Assembly (NCBI GenBank): GCA_021793275.1
Contig: JAJYTC010000005.1
Coordinates: 1 to 59,552, forward strand
Origin: Deltaproteobacteria bacterium
GTDB lineage: Bacteria > Desulfobacterota > Syntrophobacteria > Syntrophobacterales > Syntrophobacteraceae
Direction: 5' to 3'
DNA length: 59,552 nt
Below, one piece after another: positions 39,185 through 47,368 of this stretch. Both the position numbers and the translations under genes were made by a program. Numbering within the stretch: position 1 is the first letter of the stretch; each line of letters begins with the position of its first letter. The notes under the pieces are model-generated. The model saw only the letters and a program-made list of their open reading frames with translations. It had not been told where the DNA came from and made no database searches.

Positions 39185-40141
39185 ATGCAAAATGGTCGCT
39201 GCAGTGTCGTATTGATTGCCGGCTTCCTTGGCGCAGGCAAAACCACTCTTTTAAAAAATATCCTCAATTGGCCCGTCAACCTATCAGGGACAGCCGTATT
39301 AGTCAATGAGTTTGGCGCGGTCGGCATCGATGGCGAACTGCTCCAGGGCTACGACGCCAACGTGGTGGAAATGGCGAACGGGTGCATATGCTGTTCTCTC
39401 CAGGTGGATTTCAGGCGCAGTGTAGCGGATATTATCGACCGGTTTCATCCCGACCGTCTTCTGATCGAGGCCACGGGCGTAGCCGACCCCAATGATATCC
39501 TTACAGTCCTTAACGAAGTCCAATTCAGCCAAAAGCTGAGTTTAGCCAAAACAGTGACGGTTGTTGACGTCGATTACTGGGAGGCCAGGGAGAATTTCGG
39601 ACGTCTGTTCGATAACCAGATCAGGGCGGCCGACCTGGTGCTGCTAAACAAGGTCGATTTGCAGCCCCCCGAGATGGTGGCAGAATTCATCTCCGAGATG
39701 CGGCGCGCGTTTCCGTCCTGCTCCATAATGCCTACCTGCCATTGCCGCATCGACCCGGATGACCTTTGGGGTCTTCAGGACACGCCGGATCGCCGGCTAA
39801 ATTCCCTTTTCCCCATGCACCGGGAAAATTGCGGGGGCGGCGAACACACTCATCACGAGGCGGGTGCGAGTGAGCTCGGTTTTTTATCCTTTTCTTTTGA
39901 AACCACCTCTCCTCTCGACGAAAAGTGTTTTAACCTCTTCATGGCATCGGCCCCCGTTCATCTCTATCGCATAAAAGGGTATGTGTTTTTCGGGGAGAAA
40001 TGGAGCTTTATAAATCATGTGGGCGGAAAAACCGAGTGGGTGGATTCGGTTGCCAAGGACCGCACCAGGCTCGCCTTCGTAGGCTGGCAGGTGGATAAAG
40101 AAGCTCTACTGGCACGGCTGAAAGAGTGCCTCACGGAATGA
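39185..40141 (+). CDS. CobW/G3E-family GTPase with His-rich loop
   Basis: 318 residues. P-loop AGFLGAGKTTLLKNIL, VNEFGAVGIDG, metal motif NGCICCSLQVDF (CxCC), IEATGVADPNDI and LLNKVDLQ, then a His-rich loop HRENCGGGEHTHHEAG and the CobW C-terminal domain (HLYRIKGYVFFGEKW). It is the most canonical of the three CobW proteins here. It lies 32 bases from the divergent PduO gene and is followed by a DUF2284 gene. Metal or cofactor delivery to the corrinoid system is inference. Confidence 0.88.
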   Translation: MQNGRCSVVLIAGFLGAGKTTLLKNILNWPVNLSGTAVLVNEFGAVGIDGELLQGYDANVVEMANGCICCSLQVDFRRSVADIIDRFHPDRLLIEATGVADPNDILTVLNEVQFSQKLSLAKTVTVVDVDYWEARENFGRLFDNQIRAADLVLLNKVDLQPPEMVAEFISEMRRAFPSCSIMPTCHCRIDPDDLWGLQDTPDRRLNSLFPMHRENCGGGEHTHHEAGASELGFLSFSFETTSPLDEKCFNLFMASAPVHLYRIKGYVFFGEKWSFINHVGGKTEWVDSVAKDRTRLAFVGWQVDKEALLARLKECLTE

Positions 40142-40177
40142 TTTTCACATACCGGCTATACAGGAAGGGAACTGCAG

Positions 40178-40675
40178 ATGTATGAATCGTTGTGCGGCAG
40201 GGCAATCGAACTGGGCGCCCTCGAAGCGAAGCTGATCGATACCGGGCGGATTGTTTTCGATCCCAGGTCGTTTTTGAAATGTCGTTTCGGGTGTAACCGC
40301 TGGGGCAGATATTGGACTTGTCCGCCAAATCTGTCCCTAGGCCCCGAAGAGTTCATGAAAGCTTTCGATAGATACAGAAAGGCAATTATCATCAAAGCCC
40401 CGGACCCGAGGACCGGACAGGAAATCGGCCTGGCCGTCGAAAAGGAGGCTATGATGGCCTGCGGGTCCATGTTTGCCTTTTCGATGTTTTTATGCGTGCT
40501 GTGCGAAAAGTGCGCCTTCCCTGCCCCCTGCCTCCATCCTCACGAGGCCCGGCCCTCGATGGACGCCTACGGCATAGATATCGGTAAAACCATCGAACCC
40601 CTCGGGTTCACGGTCCAATTTGACGGTGAAGGCAAACTTCTGCCCGCCTGGTACGGCATGGTGCTCCTGGATTGA
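40178..40675 (+). CDS. stand-alone DUF2284 metal-binding protein
   Basis: 165 residues. FLKCRFGCNRWGRYWTCPP, then CVLCEKCAFPAPCLHP and ARPSMDAYGIDI are the domain blocks. It is the shortest of the three DUF2284 sequences in the window and matches the domain without extras. RBS AGGAAGGGA. It follows the CobW-type gene by 36 bases, so the two are probably co-transcribed. Eight cysteines fit a metal or cluster site; function unknown. Confidence 0.75.
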   Translation: MYESLCGRAIELGALEAKLIDTGRIVFDPRSFLKCRFGCNRWGRYWTCPPNLSLGPEEFMKAFDRYRKAIIIKAPDPRTGQEIGLAVEKEAMMACGSMFAFSMFLCVLCEKCAFPAPCLHPHEARPSMDAYGIDIGKTIEPLGFTVQFDGEGKLLPAWYGMVLLD

Positions 40676-40964
40676 CATGTTTTCACCCGGCCGAGGAAGC
40701 ATGAGTCATGGGCGCTATATTCATGCAGATCGGTTTCGAATACACCTGCCGTAGAATATTCTGCGAACGAACCCGAGTCTGTCTATGAATTAAGTATAAT
40801 TCACTCCGGCCTTTCTCCGCCCCGTTGTGCAAATGACTTGTTGATCCCTGTCAGCAGAGACCTTCTTCAACACGGTTAATGTCGGGTTGCCGTCAAACGC
40901 TGTTTGCGTCCCTCTCAGTTTATGCCGCCCTCCGGCTGATGAGCGATGTTTACACCCCTCTTGA
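40676..40964. other. intergenic, no gene seen
   Basis: 289 bases between the last DUF2284 gene and the otsB remnant. No intact frame, hairpin with T-run or promoter consensus was recognised. It may contain further decayed otsB sequence, but I could not align any. Confidence 0.4.
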
Positions 40965-41237
40965 GAATGCGGAATCGAGATTTTGCCGCAAGGATGGAAC
41001 AAGGGCAGTGCGGTTTTGAGACTGCTCGCCCGATCCGATGCCGATCTCCCGGTATATATAGGGGATGATACTACCGATGAAGACGTGTTCAGTGTCCTTG
41101 CAGGACGGGGTATAGGGATCAGGGTCGGCCGCCCGGAAGCCCCGCCCACGGCGGCCGACGGGTTTCTGCCAGACTGCGACGCAGTAAGGGAGTTGCTTAA
41201 AACCTGGCTTTTGATAGATTCCAGCAAGGGGCGCTGA
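40965..41237 (+). pseudogene. C-terminal remnant of trehalose-6-phosphatase (otsB-like)
   Basis: An open stretch after a TGA reads ECGIEILPQGWNKGSAVLRLL, then LPVYIGDDTTDEDVFSVLAGRG and IGIRVG. These are the GWxKG and GDDxTDEDxF motifs of the HAD-type OtsB phosphatase. Only about 90 C-terminal residues remain; the N-terminal DYDGTL motif and the first two thirds are missing, and there is no ribosome-binding site. I call it a decayed fragment. Confidence 0.75.
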
Positions 41238-41301
41238 CATGGAGTCCCGAAATTTTGTAGTTGTATTAAAAGGACTTACATGTTATCAAAATTACATCCG
41301 A

Positions 41302-41319
41302 CCATGACGAAAGTCATGG
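41302..41319 (+). repeat. 7-bp hairpin with GAAA tetraloop
   Basis: CCATGAC-GAAA-GTCATGG is a perfect stem capped by a stable GNRA loop, in the 184-base space between the otsB remnant and a small membrane protein gene. There is no T-run after it, so it is not an intrinsic terminator. Confidence 0.4.
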
Positions 41320-41421
41320 AGCGGGATATGCCTCTACTAAGGTAAAATCTCAAAACATACAACAAAATCCTCGTAGGACCGGGTCGACTGCTTCCAAGTT
41401 TAATCGGCCCCGGAGAAAAAG

Positions 41422-41661
41422 ATGAAGTTTGCGAAAATTCTTGGTTTACCACTGTCCGTAATAGGTTTGATACTCTATTCCCCACCTTTGCAAAAAATTC
41501 TCTCCCACATCTTCGGAAAAGATGCACGAATAGGCGCGGCGATCATATTCGCATCCGGATGGGCCTTGCTTCTCGGCTATATCCTTTTTCATCTGGGTAT
41601 GAAAACTCAGGAAAAGGAATCGCAGGAAATATCGAGGCAGAGCAGCCGAGAGCTTCAATAA
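41422..41661 (+). CDS. small two-helix membrane protein of unknown function
   Basis: 79 residues: MKFAKILGLPLSVIGLILYS (helix 1), a short charged turn with SHIFGKDARIGA, AAIIFASGWALLLGYILFHLG (helix 2), then a polar tail rich in Gln, Glu and Ser. GGAG lies about eight bases upstream. The 3' end is 21 bases from the convergent TPR-protein gene. No family recognised. Confidence 0.6.
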   Translation: MKFAKILGLPLSVIGLILYSPPLQKILSHIFGKDARIGAAIIFASGWALLLGYILFHLGMKTQEKESQEISRQSSRELQ

Positions 41662-41682
41662 ATCCGATAGAATCGGTTACCG

Positions 41683-43245
41683 TCAGCATTGCAACCCGGC
41701 TTCCCGAACTATATCGGCAACCACCCCGGCCCAGTCTCCGGGGACTTTTTGTCGGAATAGTCGCGCGGTGGGATACCAGGGGGAATCAGAACGATCAAGG
41801 AGCCACCGCCACTCTCCGGAATACCGCAGCATAATCCAGACGGGCTTCCCCAGTGCTCCGGCGAGGTGAGCGATTACCGAATCGACGCTGATCACCATGT
41901 CGAGATTTTCTATCAGGGCTGCAGTTTCCGCGAAGTCGGACAGTTCTTCGCCCGGGCGGGCAATTTGCCCAATGGACTCAAGGACCGGCCTGTCCTCGTC
42001 GGGCACTTCCTTTTGAAGGCTTATAATATCGGCGTCAAGGCGAATCAGGGGATCGAACAATTCCAGTCGCATATCGCGGGTGTGGTTGACGGGCTCCCGC
42101 CTGCGGCCCGCCCAGGCAAGGCCGATCCTGGGCCTGCTCCGGGCGCCGAGCCTGATTCGCCACTTTTCTACCTGCTCGCTTTGCGCGCTTAAGTATGGAA
42201 TATCCGCCGGGATAGTCTCCAGTTTTGAGTCCAACGCCAGGGGCAGGCTCATCAGCGGGCAATGGAAGTCATGGGCGGGCAAAGCGTCGCCGGTGGATAT
42301 TACCGATACGCGGCAGCCAAGGGATTTCGCCAGTGACTGTAACCCTGCGGGGACCCTCAGGACAGTCGCCCCGGCAATCCGCGCTACAAGCGGCACATAG
42401 CGCAAAAACTGGATGGTGTCCCCGTACCCCTGTTCGGCCCAGAGCAGAATCGTTTTCTTCGCAAGGTTTTCTTTTCCCAGCCAAAGCGGTTGGGATGATC
42501 CTGACCTCACTTGTCTCAATTGAGCGGTTTCCCACCTCGATTCATATTCGCGAAAACCTCGTTCGAAGTCTCCCGTCGCCAGCCTGCAATGACTTCGCTC
42601 CATCTTTGCCTCCGCCAGATCGGGCCTAAGTTCCAATGCCCGGTCGTAATCCGCGACGGCTTCATCCATTCGGGCAAGCTTTTGGAGCACATTGGCGCGG
42701 TTAAACAACAAGGAAGCATTGGTGGGAAGCAATTCGAGGGCGCGATTATAACCATCCAGAGCATCCTCTGGCCTGTCGAGCTCCAGCAACGCATTAGCGC
42801 GCTTGTTCAATATGATTGCAACCTCGTTTACCCGTATTCCCAGGGCCGCGTTATAATCTCGCGCCGCATCCTCATAGCGGCGCAGACGCTGCAAGATGTC
42901 CGCCCGCCTGAGAAACACCTCCACGTTTTCCCGGCTTTCCTCAAGCATGCGGTCACAGTTGGCCAAGGCGTGTTTTAGACACATGTCGCGCAACTCGCGT
43001 ACCTGCGAGTTGCCGCTCGACTTCAAGAACTGATCGAAAGATTCGATCGCCTCTTCCGACCGGCCGGATTCAAACAGAACAATGCCTTTTTCAACCAGTA
43101 TCGGAAGATACCCGGGATAAACGGTCGCGGCTTCCTCGAGACGTCTCAGCGCTTCTTCGTGCCGCTTCTCCCGGCGAAGAGAAACACTTTCGGCTATGAG
43201 GTCAAGCGCCCGCTGAGCATGGGAATTTCTCTGCATTGCCTGCAT
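41683..43245 (-). CDS. TPR protein with GT9-like glycosyltransferase domain
   Basis: 520 residues. Residues 10-250 contain about six TPR units (for example AILNKRANALLELDRPEDALDGYNRALELLP). From about 255 a GT-B-like domain follows: LWLGKENLAKKTILLWAEQGYGDTIQFLRYVPL, RIGLAWAGR, and DMVISVDSVIAHLAGALGKPVWIML, the last being the nucleotide-sugar pocket of heptosyltransferase-like (GT9/GT41-like) enzymes. TPR plus this domain is common beside flagellin genes. Its start is 14 bases behind fliD on the same strand, so modification of flagellar proteins is likely (inference). Confidence 0.8.
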   Translation of the reverse strand: MQAMQRNSHAQRALDLIAESVSLRREKRHEEALRRLEEAATVYPGYLPILVEKGIVLFESGRSEEAIESFDQFLKSSGNSQVRELRDMCLKHALANCDRMLEESRENVEVFLRRADILQRLRRYEDAARDYNAALGIRVNEVAIILNKRANALLELDRPEDALDGYNRALELLPTNASLLFNRANVLQKLARMDEAVADYDRALELRPDLAEAKMERSHCRLATGDFERGFREYESRWETAQLRQVRSGSSQPLWLGKENLAKKTILLWAEQGYGDTIQFLRYVPLVARIAGATVLRVPAGLQSLAKSLGCRVSVISTGDALPAHDFHCPLMSLPLALDSKLETIPADIPYLSAQSEQVEKWRIRLGARSRPRIGLAWAGRRREPVNHTRDMRLELFDPLIRLDADIISLQKEVPDEDRPVLESIGQIARPGEELSDFAETAALIENLDMVISVDSVIAHLAGALGKPVWIMLRYSGEWRWLLDRSDSPWYPTARLFRQKVPGDWAGVVADIVREAGLQC

Positions 43246-43259
43246 TTCAACGGCGAAGG

Positions 43260-45584
43260 TTACAAGCTTGCCAGTTGGGCGCTCAGATAGCTCTGCATCT
43301 GGTCAAGCTGGGCGACGGTGGTGTTCATGTTCTGGTATTCCTGACTAAGCGTCTGCATCTGCTGGTTGATGTTGTTCTGCATGTCGGTCATCTGTTGCTG
43401 GAGCCCGGTTACGGAATTGTTCAGGCCGCTATCCTCGGCGGTGATTATACCGCTTACTGGATCGGTGTATGTGTTAACAAGTTCATTGAAAAGACTGGCG
43501 ATTCCTCGACTTACGGTAACCGTTGCGCTGGCGGGATAAGTTCCCCCCGAATAACTCACCTCGAGACCGTTCGCCCCGCTCGTAGAACCGCTGAGGCCCC
43601 AGGCATTCCCGTTGACAGTGGCCGCCTGGCCGTCAATAGTTCCAGATGACGCCGAAGATAGAGAGATGGTGTACGTGCCCGATTGTGTCGTACTGGTATT
43701 GCTCACGTACTGGAACATGCTGTTGCTGGTCGTTCCCGAGTCCTGAAAAATATTGGAAACGCCCTGAAAATCGGATGAAATCGCCTGTTCGAAAGTCGAA
43801 TTATCCATGCTCATCATGCCGTTTGCGCCTATCGTTATCCCTACGCTTGCAAGACTGTTGTATGTGCCTGAGCCTGCTTGACTCAAAACCGTGTCTTCCA
43901 GTTGCGCTTTTAAACCCTCAAGGGTGGGGTCGCCGAAAAGCGGACCGCCTGTTGTATTTGTCGATGAATTGTATGTGTTTTGTGCGTTGATGTCCGACAT
44001 GACATTATTGTAAGCGGAAATCATGCTGTTGACTTCCTTTTCGATCCCGCTCATATCGTGAGTCACGTTGACCGTAAGGGTCGTGCTGGGGCTTGCTCCA
44101 AGCAGGTTTAACGTCACACCCGAGATTGCGTTGGTAACCGTGTTCGAGGAACTGGTCATGTTCATTCCATCAACGCTGAAAGAGGCATCAGTGCCTTGCT
44201 GGAGTACGTACTGGCGCACTGTACCGACCGTTCCGAAAGAGCCGAAGCTAAGGGTGGAATTTGTGTTTTGTATGTTTGGCGTAAGGCTCAGTGAGAGTTC
44301 GCTGGTCCCGGTTGCGTTGTCCACCACCTGGATTTGCCCGCTGGAAGTAACTGAAGCCGTGACGTTGCCGAAAAGGCTCTGAATCTCGCTCAGCAGATTC
44401 TGAACGGTAGTGGTGCTGGTTATGGCGAAACTGGTCGGCGAGACGGTTGTCCCGCTGTGAGTCGTTCCGGATATGGTTATCGAGTCTCCGGATGTCCAGG
44501 TGTTGTAGCCGTAAATCCCGGTGATCAGCGTTGATGCCGTGATCGGGGTGGTGCCGTTCGTGGTGTTTGCCGCGCTCCCTGTGACGCCGACTTCGCTGGT
44601 TCTGTCTCCCTGGATGAAACCAAGGATTTGCAGCACGTTGTTATTGTCCGTAAAGGAGTTGATGCCGCCCGCAATTTGCAGCCTGTACTGGGTGGTCGAA
44701 CCGCTGGTCGAAGAAACTATCGAGGTCGAAAGGCCCGCCGAATTAAGCGCGGACGATATTTGTTGCAGGCTGTCGGAGAGATTGAGCGTGACGCTTACGC
44801 CGTTTATGGTGACGTTGCCTGTCTGGGTGGGTACTCCCAGCAGAGTATTGACCGCGGTGCTGGTGCTCGTGAAGGGGTCGCTCTGGGCGCCTCCGGTCAC
44901 CTGGTTTTTGACCGTCGCAGACCCAGTCCCGTTGAACCCCAGGGACTCGAGCACATTATTGGTATCGCCGTCGAGAAGGCTGATTCCCGAGGCGCCGGTG
45001 TTATCGCTGGCGAGCACCAGCCTGTAGGAGTTCGAACCGTCCTGGACCACGGATGCCGTTACGCCGGTAGGATTGCTGCCCGAATTTAAGGAGTTGATTT
45101 TGCTCTGCAAGCTCTCAAGAGTGTCGCTTGAGGAAACTGAAACCGCCTGGTCGTTCACCAGGAAGGTCCCTGAAACGTTAAGCGCGCTTGTTTCCGAGGA
45201 GAAGCTGCCCGATGCCAGTTGTTCAGCCTGCGCAACGGAGTTGATCACCACGTTGTAGGCGCCGACGTTTGCCGTGGAAGAGGCCGTTGCCGTAAGCAGT
45301 GACGAGGCGCTGGTGCTTGAATTCGATGACACGTTTGCCGAGTACAGATCGAGGCCCGTCGGGCTTGCCAGGGTATTGGCGGCTGTCTGGAGCGAGCCTA
45401 GGTCGCTCGAGATCGTTCCCCAGGCCGATATCTGCGTGTTGTAAACGCTGACTTCATTGTTGTAAGGTACAAGTTCCTCCTCCGAAGCCTGGGTCAACTG
45501 TTTGACGATGGACTGCCAGTCAATGCCGGTCCCGAGCGCCGTGAGGCTGATGGGGGAAGGGGTAACCGAAGACACTGTCGACAC
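43260..45584 (-). CDS. fliD: flagellar hook-associated protein 2 (filament cap)
   Basis: 774 residues, long for FliD (450-650 is usual). The N-terminal block ISLTALGTGIDWQSIVKQLTQASEEELVPYNNEVS and the C-terminal coiled coil SGLNNSVTGLQQQMTDMQNNINQQMQTLSQEYQNM...LSAQLASL are FliD_N and FliD_C; the middle is a Ser/Thr/Gly/Asn-rich variable part, likely surface exposed, almost free of charged residues. GTG start with AGGAGG six bases upstream. A sigma-28-like promoter lies about 140 bases upstream. Extra length is in the variable domains. Confidence 0.9.
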   Translation of the reverse strand: MSTVSSVTPSPISLTALGTGIDWQSIVKQLTQASEEELVPYNNEVSVYNTQISAWGTISSDLGSLQTAANTLASPTGLDLYSANVSSNSSTSASSLLTATASSTANVGAYNVVINSVAQAEQLASGSFSSETSALNVSGTFLVNDQAVSVSSSDTLESLQSKINSLNSGSNPTGVTASVVQDGSNSYRLVLASDNTGASGISLLDGDTNNVLESLGFNGTGSATVKNQVTGGAQSDPFTSTSTAVNTLLGVPTQTGNVTINGVSVTLNLSDSLQQISSALNSAGLSTSIVSSTSGSTTQYRLQIAGGINSFTDNNNVLQILGFIQGDRTSEVGVTGSAANTTNGTTPITASTLITGIYGYNTWTSGDSITISGTTHSGTTVSPTSFAITSTTTVQNLLSEIQSLFGNVTASVTSSGQIQVVDNATGTSELSLSLTPNIQNTNSTLSFGSFGTVGTVRQYVLQQGTDASFSVDGMNMTSSSNTVTNAISGVTLNLLGASPSTTLTVNVTHDMSGIEKEVNSMISAYNNVMSDINAQNTYNSSTNTTGGPLFGDPTLEGLKAQLEDTVLSQAGSGTYNSLASVGITIGANGMMSMDNSTFEQAISSDFQGVSNIFQDSGTTSNSMFQYVSNTSTTQSGTYTISLSSASSGTIDGQAATVNGNAWGLSGSTSGANGLEVSYSGGTYPASATVTVSRGIASLFNELVNTYTDPVSGIITAEDSGLNNSVTGLQQQMTDMQNNINQQMQTLSQEYQNMNTTVAQLDQMQSYLSAQLASL

Positions 45585-45721
45585 TGTGCCCTCCTTTTTT
45601 AGCTTTTTCTTTCAAAATCAGACCGGGAAATGGCGGAGTTCGAATCGTCCCGTACAAAAGAACGTAGCTCCAAGTCCATCCCGATCCCCGGATCGGTTCA
45701 CGCTGAAACTATCCATCAGTA

Positions 45722-45749
45722 GAATCGGCAAATTCGAGACAAGACTAAA
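45722..45749 (-). promoter_or_regulatory. possible sigma-28 (FliA) promoter of fliD
   Basis: Minus-strand TTTAGTCT (45749-45742), 12 bases, then GCCGATTC (45729-45722). The -10 matches the GCCGATAA consensus at six of eight positions and the -35 at five of eight. It lies upstream of a late flagellar gene, where such a promoter is expected. Confidence 0.45.
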
Positions 45750-45810
45750 GCAAAAAATGAAAAATATTTTTCCGACTCGGAATTTTTGCGAAAGTTGTTG
45801 CGGGTAGGAT

Positions 45811-46233
45811 TCAGACGGAGCCAGCCGAAAACTTCGTCAATTTTTCGTAAGCGAGGATGATTTGTTTGCTCTTTTCCTCCGCCAGTTTTCTAAATTCCGG
45901 GGCAAGGCTGCCAAACTTATCGGGGTGGTATTTTTTTATGGCAGAAAGATAAGCCCTGTGAATCTGGTCCATGCTGGCGTTTGATGAAAGGTTCAATATC
46001 TCCAGGTTATCATCGGCCTGCCGGCTTGAGACGGCGTTTTTAGAAGCGGCATCTTCTTTCGAATAAGTCTGATTCTTTAATCCCGACAAAAACTCTTTTG
46101 ATTTTTGCACTCCTTCGCCGGAAATCCGCACCCTATCCTGGATCTGCAAGACCGGGCCGCGCGATTTGTAATCGATGCGCGAAACTTCTGTATATGCCTT
46201 CAAAACGCTCGTTATCCGAACGGGTCCTGTCAT
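45811..46233 (-). CDS. J-domain protein with FlgM-like N-terminus
   Basis: 140 residues. The C-terminal half is a J domain: NLEILNLSSNASMDQIHRAYLSAIKKYHPDKFGSL, with the HPD tripeptide that stimulates DnaK. The N-terminal part, VRITSVLKAYTEVSRIDYKS...QIQDRVRISGEGVQKSKEFL, loosely resembles the start of anti-sigma-28 factor FlgM. The ATG at 46233 is better spaced from AGGA than the GTG at 46236. It precedes fliD on the same strand. A chaperone or regulator of flagellar assembly is inference. Confidence 0.75.
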   Translation of the reverse strand: MTGPVRITSVLKAYTEVSRIDYKSRGPVLQIQDRVRISGEGVQKSKEFLSGLKNQTYSKEDAASKNAVSSRQADDNLEILNLSSNASMDQIHRAYLSAIKKYHPDKFGSLAPEFRKLAEEKSKQIILAYEKLTKFSAGSV

Positions 46234-46236
46234 CAC

Positions 46237-46618
46237 GTATCCTGGAGCGGCGGATTGTCAGGTAAAAGAGATCGAATCTCTCCCCCTCACCAATTTCCAG
46301 GCAACCCGGCCGTCTCCTGCGAGACCCGATGGCTTTCCGACCCCGGCTCACGCCGGGTTTGGCTTTAACAGGAATTTTGCTATACTATGATACTCAAATT
46401 CATGTGTCAATACCTTATTCCTACTGTTTTTCATCAGATTCCAACCGCTTGCCTGCTTCTTCAGCAGCACCGCACAAAAGCTCGAAGCACCAACGCCTTT
46501 GTAATTTCCAGCCTGCAATACGCTAACATTCCTTTACAAAATTTAACTCGCTCTTTAGCGAGCGTTCTTATATTAATTCGATGTGGACTTAACATCAAAT
46601 TCACGAGGAGAACGCGAA
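46237..46618. other. intergenic with promoter-like box and hairpins
   Basis: No gene supported. Visible elements: hairpin CCCGGC-TCAC-GCCGGG followed by TTT (46342-46360); plus-strand promoter-like TTGGCT (46359-46364), 16 bases, TATACT (46381-46386); and hairpin CTCGCT-CTTT-AGCGAG (46547-46562) shortly before the Spy-like gene. The last hairpin could be a stress-regulator site or part of the mRNA leader. Confidence 0.4.
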
Positions 46619-47149
46619 ATGAAAAAGACATTGACTGGATTTGCCATAGTTCTTGTAGCGGCGCTTTGGATGACTGGATCATGGGTATTCTTCAATTCCA
46701 TTGCGCTTGGCGCGCAGACCACTCCCGCCACCACCGCAAAGGAGGCGAAGACCACCACGCACCCAATGCACGCGCGCCATTGCAATTGGCATCATTGCCA
46801 TGCAAATTTCTGGAAACAGCTCAATCTGACCACGGCGCAAAAAAAGAAAATCAAAGCCATAAGAGCGCAAGCGCGTCCGAAAATTCAACCGCTCGTGAAA
46901 GAACTGAGGGCCGGACGCAACGAGCTTATGGCGCTCCGCAAGACCGGCAAGTTTGACGAGGCGAAAGTGCGGGCCATTGCCGATCAACAGGGCAAAACGC
47001 TGGCAAATCTGATCGTTGAAAGAGAAAGTGTGATGTACAAAATAAGAGCGGTGCTGACTCCCGAGCAGCGCACAAAACTCGAACAATTGCACAAGACGTG
47101 GAGGGCCAAACACTTAAAGCAGTGGAAAGAATGGCACAAAAAACACTAA
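46619..47149 (+). CDS. Spy/CpxP-family periplasmic protein, His-rich
   Basis: 176 residues. A signal peptide (MKKTLTGFAIVLVAALWMTGSW) is followed by a His-rich stretch with HPMHARHCNWHHCHANFW and then two LTxxQ-type repeats, NLTTAQKKKIKAI and VLTPEQRTKLEQL, the mark of the Spy/CpxP stress chaperones. GAGGAG nine bases upstream of the ATG. The His/Cys stretch suggests metal binding. It is convergent with a Cpx-like two-component system, whose target or accessory it may be. Confidence 0.8.
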   Translation: MKKTLTGFAIVLVAALWMTGSWVFFNSIALGAQTTPATTAKEAKTTTHPMHARHCNWHHCHANFWKQLNLTTAQKKKIKAIRAQARPKIQPLVKELRAGRNELMALRKTGKFDEAKVRAIADQQGKTLANLIVERESVMYKIRAVLTPEQRTKLEQLHKTWRAKHLKQWKEWHKKH

Positions 47150-47165
47150 TCGCAGCGGCCGGGAA

Positions 47166-47194
47166 CCATTGCCTGGTAATGGACCATTTTTTTT
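47166..47194 (+). terminator. probable intrinsic terminator of the Spy-like gene
   Basis: CCATT-GCCTGGT-AATGG (or the alternative TGGT-AATGG-ACCA) is followed by eight T residues at 47187-47194, 17 bases after the stop codon. Stems are short, so efficiency is uncertain. Confidence 0.5.
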
Positions 47195-47368
47195 CTCACC
47201 GGCTTAGCTTTACAATTTTTCATTCCAGCACGCATTGACAGTTTTACCCACTGTGCACCGGGACCTTCGGCAAAACAGCATGCCGGAGGCCCCTACCTGC
47301 CCCCAAAATCCACGCAGCTATGCATCTCCCTTGCGTGACACCCGGAAACCCCGAAAAGTTCCATCCTC

